DNA of 64,000 nt from Chamaea fasciata (lineage: Eukaryota; Chordata; Aves; Passeriformes; Sylviidae). A program made the translations under genes and the position numbers. The stretch spans positions 18,016,890-18,080,889 of the forward strand of contig JARCOQ010000006.1 of NCBI GenBank assembly GCA_029207755.1, in the 5' to 3' direction. The notes beneath the pieces were generated by a model. The model ran no database searches, was not told the origin of the DNA, and was given only the letters and a program-made list of their open reading frames with translations. Numbering within the stretch: position 1 is the stretch's first letter; each line of letters starts with the position of its first letter. Of this stretch, positions 1-12,800 are shown piece by piece.

Positions 1-1983
1 GATGGTATAACATTTCAATGAATTATGGATATGCATATTTTATTTCCTATTCAAAACAATTTCTATTACATAATATAGACAACGGAGAAAAACCCGTGGT
101 TGCATTTGGAAAGGCAGAAAGTATTTTCAATGATTAGTGATTTCTGTTTTTATGCCTACATCCTGCAGCTTTTCCTTAGGAGCAGGGAGAGCAGAACACG
201 GCTCTTTTTTTGACATCTTGCCATTGTTTAATCCTGTGAAAAATACCATATCCTTTTCTTAATTCAACTGGTGCTTTTTGTCTTCCCTCTTAGCTGCTTT
301 GACCTCCTGTGCATGAACTCAGCAGAACAGGCAGGCCAGTGTCTGACTCCAGGCTCTTCCTGAAGCTGGGAGGGATGCTGAGCTGGGCTTTCTGACCAAC
401 CAACACAGCTACTCAGCAGAAGCAGCAGCCTGCCCGCAGAATTCATTTTCCTCACTCTCTTCTTCTGGTCCCATGTGAATGAGCTAGACTCCTGTGGATC
501 ACTTTATCCTCTTTATTAAGCCTGTCTCTGCAGAGACCATTTTAATTTAATCCAACTTGATAGCCAAGTCTCAAAATCCCCCTGGCTCTTGAAACAGTAC
601 AGTCTCCTGGTATTCAATACACAAGCCTTTTTCCAGCATACTCTTGCTTCCCTTGAAGGATCCAATTTCTATAAACTAGCTTTTCACTCTGACTGATGCC
701 CCTTCCTGAGTGACTAGAACTCACAGTTGAGCCCTAAAAGAAAGTGCTGGTGCACTGAGAAATGCCACTCTCATCAGAATATCTAACTCTAGTGAAACTT
801 GCATGCTTGACAGAAAAGCAATACAAAATGCTTTCCCACAACAAAGGCTAAATAAATGTTGCTTGCCAGCCATATACACTTTAAAAAGTAAACTGGTAAC
901 ATAGTAAGAAGTTGCATTCACTGGCAGACATGAATGTCTTTATTTTTTCAGATTTGTTCGTTTAATCCTAGGAGAGGTATTGCTAACCTCTATTGCAGAG
1001 CATTGGTTTGCATCTACTGGTCTTGACTGAACCACTGGGACTGACACTGCACTGGGGTTTGGAGGGCACTGCTCAGCATTTCAGAGGGTGGGATGGGCCA
1101 GGTTGCCAGTGTAGTTAAAAACAAAACCAGGTATAATAACTCTGTAGGAAAAAAAAACAAACCCTAACACATAATTGAAAATCTGAATGAGTTATGTCTC
1201 TGACAGGCCAGTAATAACTTCATCTTATAGCAGAGAGGCAAAAGTTGGGGAAGAGTGTGATACGCCAGGTCACTGGTAGGTTATGACTCCTCACTGGAGT
1301 CCTTATACATAATCCTCTTCTGCAGCACACTTCACACCCTGGATATTGGAAGGCCCATAAGAACATCTCTGTTTGTGATCATAGGCCATGTTTCACATGT
1401 CCAGGGGAAAAAATGTGAAACTCACTCAGCAGAAGGATGGTGAGACAGGCCTAAGTATGAAGGAATAAAGGACAGTTCCCTTTGCTCCTCCTGTTTTATG
1501 CAAAGCCTCCCTATTATCCAAGGCAGCAGTGCAGCAGCAAGACATGATAAAACAACCTAGTAGACTAAGTGGTATGGAAACTTAAAGAAATATGTTGTGT
1601 AAGTGAACAAACAAGAACTCTGATACACAATTTTGTTGGGTTAGGGTGGCAAAGAGCCTTTCCAGAAAAACAGTCCCTTGCTGCTATCCTGAGAGAGGCT
1701 CTGTGTGCCAGGATTGCCCTATCTAGAATGACTGAATGCCTTGGGCTGTAAGCAGCCAAAACACCAATGACGCACAGTCTGTCCACATTAACCTTCAATG
1801 GATTGGCAACCTGGCAACAGCCTGGACTCACCCTGTGGAAATCCTTCTTGGAGGCAGGATTAGCTCTAGTCTGAAACAGCCCCAACAGCTCGGTTTCAGA
1901 TGACTTGGTGATACTGAAGTCACAGATAGACTTTAGCCAGAAGGAGAATTTCCCAAATACAACTTTGATGTCCCAAACCTGAA

Positions 1984-1989
1984 TTTATT
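1984..1989 (-). terminator. candidate LGI2 polyadenylation signal
   Basis: AATAAA on the minus strand, about 1 kb downstream of the LGI2 stop codon. The position is plausible, but other copies exist further downstream and nothing here proves use. Confidence 0.3.
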
Positions 1990-2000
1990 GCTAATGAGCT

Positions 2001-2020
2001 GGGGGGGGGGGTGGTGGTGG
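2001..2020. repeat. G-rich run (G11 then TGGTGGTGGGG)
   Basis: Eleven consecutive G on the plus strand followed by GGT units. In an LGI2 transcript it would read as a C-rich run. Confidence 0.9.
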
Positions 2021-2326
2021 GGAACACTAGACAATAAATTACCTAATTGAGCATACAGAGGAGCTACAACATGGAGTGCATCAGTGTCAATTTGTGTTTC
2101 AGGCAAACCTTAAGCTCTGCCTTCTGGAATGCATTCACAACAAAATTACATGTTAAACACCCAGAATCTACTGTGAATCATCAGGAAAAGTATGAATTAG
2201 GGCAAAATGGAATTGATTTCTGGAATGCCTATTAAAACAGAGGCTGGGTGGGATTTGTAGTTGGTTTGTTCATGGCATCATCTAGACCTCTGGTATTTTC
2301 TGTCTACGTTTTTTTAAGATCTCGAT

Positions 2327-2343
2327 CTCTCTCTCTCTCTCTC
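2327..2343. repeat. (CT)n microsatellite
   Basis: Uninterrupted CT dinucleotides over 17 bases. It lies about 650 bp past the LGI2 stop and would read as (GA)n in the transcript. Confidence 0.9.
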
Positions 2344-2991
2344 CGTGTGAAGAGACACACTCTTCCTAGCTCCCCATTTACTGTGGGCTGGACTACTTTT
2401 TATGTACAATTTGTTTCTGAAAAAAGTGAATAATGGAAGAAAAATGGCAATAGATTTTGACTCCCCCTTCAGTCTGCAATGAATTATAATGATGTCTTGG
2501 ATTTACTGTGAAGCAGAAAGAAAGATTTTGAAGAGAGAACTCAGTGTAGTCTGGAATGTTCCTTTTGCTTTTACAATTCATCAGTAACCATGAAGAACTG
2601 GTTTTAATATTAAAACTTACACAACTAAAACATTAGTTTAGGAGTCAAGATAATTTTTAAGTTTTGTATGGCTCACTCTTCACTTTATGAGATGTCCAAC
2701 TCCAGGTAATTTTCTGGATACAATTTAGATCATTCTCTTAGATGTCAACATTACTTCTAATGCACTGCACTCCTCTTTGAACGACTGCAGATTGTGAAGT
2801 GTCTTTGAAAAAGGATAAATTGGACATGTCATGCAGTAACCAAGTAAATGTAGTCCCTGATTAATATGCAAGTTTGAAAAGTTCAGAAAATGTCATCATA
2901 CTCCATAGGTGCACCCTGTTTTTGGAAAGGTCTCTTTTTGTTTTGTTTGTGTATAAATGTCATTCTACATAAATTTCACTCCAGCAGCTTT

Positions 2992-3809
2992 TCATAAACT
3001 CAAGTCAATGATGATATGTTCAAATATTTGAGTGTTTCCTTTAAAACTAGAGGCAAAGAAAAAATCTCTTCGATCTGTTGACACAGCTGTGAAAGACCGT
3101 GGTGCTTGCACGTAAATTTCTTTAAATAATCTGAATATCTTCTTTTCACCATCCCACTGATAAATCTGGGAGAAAGTATAGTCACTTCCCAAGGCCAGGT
3201 AATAATTGTTCTTGAAGGAGAAAGGCTGCAGTGTCATGGCTCCTCGGGATGGAAGAGCCTGTATCTCCACAAACTGTTTGCTATTCCATTTCATAACTCT
3301 GGAGTCACCAATGAATCTTGTGAGTGTGATGTAAAGGTCATCTTGCATCCTGAAACTCTTTACAGCCAAGACATCTTCCATGTTGGGGATTTCACTGTGT
3401 GGGACAAACTTTTTGGAGGCTTTGTTCCACTGGAGTATAATGGGCACCTGGGAACGGCTAGAGAGGATTAAATGTGATTTCCCATCTATATCAAGAAACT
3501 CAGCATCCGTGTCCCTGAACCATTCATGAAGAGACTGATACGAATAAAATCCTTTGTTATTCCACTTATACACTGTTGACAAACCTGCTTTAGAGCTATC
3601 TGCTATGACAAAAAACATTTCACTGTCTATCTCAAAAAGCTCTATATCATTTGGCTTGGAAATGCGAGATACTTCAATATCCTGGAATTTGACAAACTTC
3701 GTCCAGCTTTCATCAAACTTGTAAATGTGTGAGCCACCAAAGAGCTGTGCCACCACCACAAAGACTTGGTCACCAACAAGAATGGCTTTACATCCCACTA
3801 TAGACTGAC
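2992..3809 (-). CDS. LGI2: LGI2 exon 8: remaining EPTP repeats and stop
   Basis: 818 nt from acceptor GGCAATAG to a TGA stop at 2994-2992. It encodes [20 protein letters not shown] onward, the six remaining EPTP blades. Blade motifs include [48 protein letters not shown] and TQIFEH. The C-terminus is IIIDLSL. The open frame continues upstream of the acceptor only into intron sequence. Confidence 0.97.
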
Positions 3810-6800
3810 CTATTGCCCAAAGAAAGAAAACAAAACAACACATGTATTAGCACAGCACAAGCCACCCTTTACACCACAGACAATACCAAACTACCCCCTC
3901 CCCCTTTTTTAAACCTGCATCATCTCATAATTTTGTCTTCTGCTATGTGCCATCAGAGCATCTTTTCAAGGTTTTTGCTTCCCAGTAACTGCAGAGATGA
4001 CTTGTCCCGCCCTGCAATGTGTGCAAGTATGATGTACCATAAAATGCTAATTCCTTTTTATGCAAAATACTTTTTATTTCTCTGTTCAGACACATGGTCC
4101 ATAGTATCCCAAACAATCATTTAAGCTAAATTTTATTATTTAAAAATGACAAGAGTTTTTATCTTGCCATTCATCAAATATCTGAAATTCTCTTATTCTT
4201 GTAATGTCTATCTTTCCATCTTAACTAGAAGAATGAAATCAAGTATGTTTTTCTTGCTCCAGAAGGGTTAGAGTCAGCTTTTTGCTACTGTGTTTGGAAA
4301 TATTGATGCATCTTGTGGATATGTCACCTGACAGAAGGATGAAAAGAGATTAACCTAACTCTGTTGTTTGTGTTAGGTATTCTTGAGATTTTGTTAATCT
4401 AGAAATATTTAGGAATATTGCAGTTGCTGGATAGTTCCGATCAGGCTATGATCTGTTTGGAGAATGTCAAGTTACACTAAACAAGAACCACATCAAAAAA
4501 GTAACAATGAGACTATTATGATAGGCATTGCTGGAAGCAGAGGGGAATTTCTCTGTGGAGCACACAGTTTAAGTAGAACTATAGCTGCACAAATTCCCCA
4601 ATGCGTCCTTGGTCAGTCACTACAGGAGATTTACCCTGGCTCCTCTGCTGGTCCCCTACCCATGGCTTTCAGAGCTGTCCTGAGGTAATCTGCCACCCTC
4701 CCACTGTAGGAGAGCTGGGAGTACCTTCATCTCAAGTACAGCAAGGTATATGCAGCACAGGCATGAATGGTCCAGCTGATCATCCAGGCTCCTTCTGGTC
4801 TTAGTCAAAACAAACTCTGAAAGAGCTTTCACCTGTCTCCTTCTGCAGAGGACAGCAATGCTTTTCTCTTCATGTTCACTGTAAAGGCAACCTTGACAAC
4901 TAGCTCAGCTCCATAAGCCCATGTTGTAAAGGGCTAAATTTAGATATCCAAATGCCAAGCAAATGGAAAGTAGTGAAATTCTCTGTGGAGCTGGCTTCAG
5001 AGTTCTACAAAACATCCTTCAGGCTCTGCAAGAGGTTTTTTATGTGCCTGTGTCCCCTGGCAAAAATCTCAGCCTCATGTTCATTTCAGTGTCCAGAGCT
5101 CAAGCTCAGACTTTCCAGGAACAAACTCTGGGTGTGGAGCTAGGACATAAGTCCCTGGCAGAAATGTCTTGTAACTAAGTCATTCAGAGGAAGGTGAAAT
5201 ACGGCTGGAGGCAGCTATCTTTGCAAATCAGTCAAACTCTCAATTTCATTTCCAGGTTTTCTAGGGCTCAGCTAGCTGCCTCTGGGCTGTTGCCATCTTA
5301 ACCTAGATTATAAGGAGCCACAGTCCCACTAGGTATCCAGTTTTTCCACCGGATCCCTGGAGGAAGACCAGACCCATCTCACCATTACTGGACCCTTTTT
5401 CTTCAACGGAACCATCTCTACTCCAACAGAACCAAATCTGCCACTCCAGGAGGGCTTACTTTGGACTGCTTCCAACACCCTGACCGACAGGGTGTCAGGT
5501 TGTATTTCTGACTCTGTCAGGGTTTTCTAAGATTTCTTGTTTATTTGTTTGCTTATTCTTCTGTACTACAACATCTGTATTTTTATATCCCTAGTAAAGA
5601 ACTGTTATACCTATTCCCAAAATCTTTGCCTGACAGCCTTTTAATTGCAAATTTATGATAATTTGGAAAAGGGGGGGAGTGGCTTACATTTTGAGGGAGA
5701 CTCCAACCCTCCCCGGCAGATACCTGTCTATCTAAACCAAGACAACTTCTCAGTTTACATCTCTGGTTCATACTTTACCCTAATCTATCAAAACACAATG
5801 AAACCTAAAAAAGCAACATTTTTCATTCCCAAAATTTCCTGACAGGGTAATTTCTTGTAAACTTTTATCAGTGACACACACAGCTTGCTGCCTTTGTAGA
5901 ATTTCACACCAGAGGAGGGCTCAGCGTACTCTATGTCTTCCAAAATATAAAGTAAAATATGGTCAATCACAGTCAACAAGGAACAGGAGGGAAAGAAGCT
6001 CCATGGATAATTTAGCTCCTGGGTCTTCAAAATCTCTGGCTTGGAGTATCTGGGAAATCAGGCAGCAGATAACAACTTTGAAGACTCTGTCTCTGCTGTC
6101 ATGGTGTGACTGAGCACCACAACTCTTGGTTAGGGACAGAACAGTTGTTAGAAAATCAGCATTAGAACATCACCTGGCATCCACAGAGGCTTTTTGTTTG
6201 ATCAGTAATCTGGCCAAGATATTAATTGAGCATGTTTGTAAATGGAAAGTAAATGCTGACACTTCGCAGCACATCTCTTGAGGTAACAATCACAGCTTAA
6301 ATATTTCTGTCATTTTCAGCTGGGTTCCTGGTCAGCTCACCCTAAAAGCATCCTTCTGACCTGTTTCCTCCTACATGAAATAGATTCTTTTTATGTTCTG
6401 TTTTGCAGGCACTTTAGCAAGATCAAGTGCTCCTTCGGCTTCTGCTTTAACTTGCTGTGTGATTCAGGCAGTGACTGCTAAGCAGGGCCATGGTGTGACA
6501 TTCATGGCAAGTGTTTGCAGCTTAAGAAAAGTTTACAAGATTGGACAAAAAAAAGCCTGGTTTCTGTGCTACAGTAAGGTTAAATGTGTGTGTATTACAA
6601 GATGCATTACTCCATGGAGTCACTCATGTCCAAACATCACTCACTTTAATCAGCCAAATTCAACAGAGATTCAGGACAAAACCCAGCAATATGGTCCCAT
6701 CTACAAATCTTATCCTTGTGAAATGCCAGCAGTTCATCAGTGACTGGAATCCCAGTGTTCATATACCTGTGATGTTGTCGTAACTCCTGAAATTCATTTC

Positions 6801-9800
6801 AATGTGATCCCACTCCAGCACCATGCAGTTCTCCATGCTGGGCTGTGCAATAGCTACAAACACATCATTCTTTGAGTTGAAGGTATCCACTGAGACAGAC
6901 TGGTATGGCAAAATCTGGTGGACAACAAAATCTAGAAACATACATTTACAACAGTTAGGATACATCCTTGCTGGAAACAGAGTAAGTGGTCACTGATTAG
7001 AATGATGTACACTGAAAAATGAGTGGAATACTCTGGATTTTGTATAACATTATCATGGAAATATCAGTGCTCATGTTAGGCATGCAGCAACAGGGAAAGC
7101 GTCTCCTGTTTTAGGTATCATGAACTGTCCTCTGGAAATGTATTTGTCAAAGAGATCAAATATGTAAATAGTGAAATAATTCAGATTTTCCAGCTAGGCT
7201 GGCTACTATCAGTGAAATAGAGAGAAGTCTCTTTCCCCACAGCTGGAAGTTGCTTTCCCGTCAAGTGAAATGGCCTTGCTAGAATCACATTCAAGCTGAG
7301 AGACAGCAACTACCAGCTGAAGTCCAATAACTTCTTAAGTCATGCAAATTTAATCACTAGCAATTTGTGTTATGCTAAACCAGGCAGAAAGTGAAATGAT
7401 ATCTGAAGTTTGCCTGGGGATAACCCCATTTTGCCTAGACCATAGACAAAATGGTGTAATCAAAAACTCAGTTAACATAATGTTTTATGGGGCATTATAA
7501 TGTAGTTTAGGCATAAAATACAACCAACCTGAAAATTACTATCCAGCGGAAAACTTATTCTAGACAATAACACTGAGAAATTGGGGCAACCTGTAAAGAT
7601 TAGGAGCGTAACTCCAGAATTAAAGATTTTTTTTCTCTCAAAAATTAAGTGTCTTTGTAGACTTAATTTGAAAATTCACCCTGGAGTATGTCAGCAGTCA
7701 CCACAGAGCAAGTCTGGGGCAAAGTGAGGAGACTTGGGTCTGAATTTGACCTTTGACCAGACAGCTGTGCAGGATCTCTATTATCAGGAAAAAACCATGG
7801 TGTAGCAGAGCTGACAAAGCACTCAGGTCTAAAATGTGGTAGGAGGCCTGCATTGAAATAATGTATGGATATAGATATGTAGAAAAAGAAAAGGCATCTT
7901 CCCTACGATGGCATTTCTGTGCAGAACCACGCAATGCTCTGTTTTAAGCTCCATTTGCTACATGCCTTCACCACGCACTCCAATGTTGGAAGGGCCTGAG
8001 CATCCAGGGATTTTGGTGAAATGGTAATTAAGTCCTCACTCAAGTCCCTTATTTTGGTGCATTATGAAATAATTGCTTCTGAATGAAGAACCCTCTGTTT
8101 CTGCATGCTTGAAAGCCTTGCCCTTGAGGAGTTACACTTGTGGAGAATAAAGATAGATGACTACCATTAAACAAACAGAGCAGATTCCACAGCTGTGAAA
8201 GAAATGACAGTCTTCATTCTTCGAGGCACTATTATAAATAGAGCTTGGTCTTGGTTCATAAATGCTGGTAGGCAAACAAGAAAGTTATCTTCATTCTCAC
8301 TGGGAAATTAAAAGGGCTGGGGAAAACTGACACCAAAGTATGCAGAAAGTAGAAGTGACTGACCAGTTATAAAATGTAGCTAAAGGATGGAGCAATAGCA
8401 GATATAGTCACAGAAAATAAAAATATTTTTTTAATCTTGAGGGAAAAAAACCCAAAAACCTAATCCTGAAAAGACACCTCTTGAAATCTGAACAGTTGTG
8501 AAACACCTTGGGATACTCTGTGAATTGAAACAAACCAGTCTCTATGTGAAAATGGGTAGGGAAATTATTAGTAATCAGTACAAAGCAATAAATGTTGGTT
8601 TTAGCACCAGCTGGGAATACCAGACTGTAATATGAGGGTTTCACAGTGAAAGTTGCTGCCACATCAGGGCTGCAAAAAATTTAGGCCTTGGGGCCTTGAT
8701 TTATTTTTACATATCTTGCTGTAATGCTAGAAAAAGCTAATGCAGTAAATACAGGATTGGGGAAGGAGCCCTTTTCCAATATCTTTCTCTTTTAAGCCGG
8801 ATCCCCTGGATGGGAGAGGGCAGAGGACACGGCCCATGCTTTTCCCCTTTGCTGCTGGCTGCATGAACTATCCCTCTCTCCCTCCCACCCCACACACAGT
8901 TTTGCTCTCCCCGTCTCGAGACATGTGGTTCTCAGGCTGTTTTCTGCTGGCTGGGAGTGCAGGTGTCCCCCTGTATTGCAGTCACTTATCCCACCTCTGC
9001 TCCCTCTGTTGAGTTCTGGTTGAACTGGCATCACGGTGTCACAGGTGAGGCACCCAACACTTTTATTGGGCTGATTTTCCTTCTGGCAGCCCTTGTTCGG
9101 GCTGATCCCAGCACACAGGAGCACTGATGGCAGAGCAGGAGAGGAGGAGAGTGCAGGGAACATTGGAGGGCACTAAGGAAAAATATGAGTGGTGGTCTGT
9201 TTGGGCAGCTGCTCCAAAACTGTATCCTGTGATTCAGTCCCACTCTCCTCACATCCCTTCCTCCCTGCAGTGGAAACTTCTCCTCCAGGTGAGCCTACTT
9301 AGGACCTGGGTATGCCAGCGGGGAGTGTTAACCATCCTTTCCCTTCTCCCACTACAGGAGATCTCCAGCACAGGAGCAAGAATGGAGCAGCACCTATTAA
9401 TTTGCAAACTACCTCCCTTCAGGGAGCAGCAGTGAAAGAGAAGACCACCTCCAGAACACAATCCCAGCTTGGTAAAGAAAGGGGAAAACAAGCTTGCAAA
9501 GCTCAGTGAGATGGTCCCTGCCTGCAGTTCTGGACAAAGCAGGTCCCAGGCATGCACATGGCCTCTTTCCAGTGGAAGTGGGAGCCCGAAGCCTGTTTTC
9601 CAGTCTCCTGAAAGTGAGTTACATGTTCCCCTGTGGTACTCAGAGCCACAGCAGAGCCCCCTCACATGCTGTTGAGGAAGAAAGACAAGAAATGAAGTGG
9701 CTTAACCTGTTTCCATGTTGCAAGCACTGGGAAACGGAAAAGACAGATGCTATCACAAAAAGAATTAAAATGCAGGTCACCAATACTGTCAGTCTTTCTC

Positions 9801-12800
9801 TGTGAAGAAGCAACAGGACCATTTTGTTCTTTGCCTTTTTATTTTAAATTTGGCAGCATCTCTTTCCATCTCTCCTGATACCATTGTAGCAGTTCAGCTG
9901 ATGCAATGAGCTGACTGGGCCAATGAGACACACATTTTACCAAGCAAAACTGCTTTGTTACCACATCCTGCATCCAGTCATGCTCGACACAGAGTACTGG
10001 AGACCAGAAACGATGGAAAGCCTGATCCCACCTGACAAAGGAGGGAAAGACTATACTGAAGACTAACACAAATGAAAGAAGTTTGCAGAGCCCTGCCCAC
10101 CACTGACTGGGAAAAGAGAATGCACCTATGGGGTGTATTTCTTTACTTAGAATACAGTATGTATTCTAAGCCTGTGACTAATCAATCCTCAAGGAAGGAG
10201 TAGGGGCATATTTACACTCCCTTTGGATCTGGGGGAGGCAATGGCAGAGATGGAGAAAGCAGCAGTGGCCTGACACCACAGACCACAAAGGTCACACAGA
10301 ACAGAGTATATGACAGCTACATGCTGTGCTGTGGGAGTGCTTCTCTGAGGGCATTTGAACAAATATTCAGCTGGGCAATCCTTGCCCCATGGAATGCCTT
10401 CGGTCCCCAAAAACTCTGCAGCACATGAAATTAGATTTATGCTTGGTGAAATTTCACTTACAGCAGACAAGGGGACAATGTTAAGGGTGAATTTTGCCTG
10501 GAGCAGCTTTACAGTGTCTAGGTATAAAAAAGTGGCAGAGGGCCGGTAGGTCAGGATAGGTTTGAGGACCAGGTAAGGCTTTCTCTTGTGTACTGTTAGT
10601 GCTACACAATTGCTTACAGCAGATAGCACTGAAACAAAGCCTGCTTTTACTTTGCATTGCTGCGTCTCGGTGATTCGGCAGATGTAGGAATGTAACTTCG
10701 GTGCTCTCCTAAACTTCATTGCTCTCCTGCGTTTGACATCCTTTTATGCAGCAGATTTTTGCACTTTACCTCTGCTGCTCTTCTGGCATAATTTCGAATT
10801 CTGAGTTCATTCTCTTTTCTTTCATATACTGCCATCAAAGCACCTTTCATACCTTTTCCTGAAATTTCATTTTACATTACTAGTAATCACATTTTCTCTT
10901 GTCTTTTAATAATAATGACTGACTTGATGACAGGTGAGAACTCGCACACCTTTGATATTACTGTCTAGACAAAAGGCAGAGTGCTGACATCCTATTCAAA
11001 AAAGATGAAAAACAATACCCACAGCTGATATTTTCAGTTATATGATGTGACTACATTTAAAGATAGGTAACTGCAGCAGTTTGGGCATAAAATATAAGCA
11101 TAACCACATGCAAATTTCTCTTTGCTCCCTTCAGCATGCTTTACATTACCTTAAAAAATAAAAAATCAAGATCCTAGACAAGACAGTAGTCAGAATATTA
11201 TTGGACTTTTCTCTTCAACTTAATGGAGTTCCATGAAGAACTTCTGGTACTATTACCACCATCTTTGATGCCAATAAATCGTGATTTATCAAATAAAGAT
11301 AACAGCTATAGCCACATTTTTGAACTTATTTTCATTGCTTTCTCTGAAATACAGAGATTTTTGGAAACTCATCTGCCATAACTATATGGCTTTATTCCAG
11401 ATAATAGAAAGCATTCTGTGATGAAAATTAAGCCACAGATTGAGTCATAATCAAGTCTTTTGGAATATGAATAGGCAGAGCTCTTCTCCCATTATCACTT
11501 AATCCAAATACAAACTCAGTACTTACTTTGGCTTCTAAATGTAATTTTCCCATTTTGTACTTGTTCTAGTACTTGGAAGTGCTTTGCATGTAACCCTTTC
11601 CTCCCCCCAGGTCATGCTCGTAGAAGCTAAAGGGTATTATCTAAACTTCTGATATTTAACCATTTGTAGTGTGCTTATAAATATACATTCTGAATACCTG
11701 TAGTGGTGCATTCATAATCAAAACTTGTCACATCATTTAACTTCTTATCCTGATATTCTGCTGGACCAATACACAGGACATCAGAAACAGTGGAATTTGT
11801 CATCTTTAACCACAAAAACAACCACTTGGCTTTGCAGTCACACTCAAATTTATTTCCCCTTAAATCTCTAAAAAACACACAGAAATAAACATATTTGAAA
11901 AGGTTGATAGCAATATGAGTACTACAGAACTGTCATCACCTTGGCATGCTGAATTTCAAAATATCTGAGTATCCTTGAATTGCTCTGAACTGAAAACAGG
12001 GAAGTTTCTTAAGTTTTATTTTTATGAGCTCTCCCTGAGTTTTTTTGGAAAACCGTTGCAGTCTATGGTCACATATAATCATAGTAATGGAGCACTGTGG
12101 TTCATGTGTAAAGTTACTTTTCTTCTAAGTTTTCATAGGATGAGGACTGTAATGTAATACATCCTGACATTCAGGTTGTCTGCTGCAAGCCTCCTTTGCA
12201 CCATTTACCACTGACACAGATAATTCCTGTTCCTTCACTAAACTGTTCCAGTACTGCTGGTTGACAGAGCAGCTTTGCAGATGTAAAATACAGATGTAAG
12301 GCCTGTATTTTTTGAGTCACTGCAGATGTAGAGTCAATTTAACTTCTTCCTGCTAATGCATGTGCAATTTCAACAGTGTACTTGTTCTTTGATCCTTTGG
12401 CAATTTCTGTGACTTATGATTTTACTTTGCTGTTTGGTAGAGCCAGACCAAAATATAGGGGAATCCTAGTTACACAGGGAAATACCGACAGAATGTCAGC
12501 AATGTCCTACAACAGCACAGAAACAAGGAAAAGAAGCTTTTTAATTTTTTTTTAACTAATCCCTTGTACTAAAATAATCCCAGGGAATATGCAATAACAA
12601 TAGGAAAATATGTTCAGAGAAACTATGGTTTTAAAATTCATTGTCTCCCTTTCTCTAAAGCACAATTTACATGAGATATCAGAATACACAATAACACAAT
12701 AACACAAGCTATGTACAACATCACAAGAAGCCACAGTGATTTAAGAAATAGCAGTTAGTTTAGAAGAGTCTATCAAGCAAACAATTATAAAATGAAAAAA

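Larger units (their letters stand above)
1..2991 (-). other. LGI2 3' UTR and downstream flank
   Basis: No coding signal I recognise. Part is probably LGI2 3' UTR, because LGI 3' UTRs are long. AATAAA on the minus strand is present at 1989-1984, about 1 kb past the stop; further copies lie near 940 and 510, so the true end is uncertain. The interval contains a G11 run and a (CT)n microsatellite, listed separately. The next gene expected in amniotes on this side, CCDC149, is not visible. Confidence 0.4.

Noticed and set aside
8790..9805. GC-richer block with overlapping frames up to 138 codons, considered as an exon or retroviral remnant
   Set aside because: No domain, no matching frame on one strand, no LTR ends or CR1 hallmarks could be found. 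Left unclassified.
10189..10719. 176-codon open frame on the minus strand in LGI2 intron 6
   Set aside because: No recognisable domain, no splice context, and it lies wholly in an intron of a gene on the same strand. Probably chance, though it is the longest unexplained frame outside GC-rich DNA.
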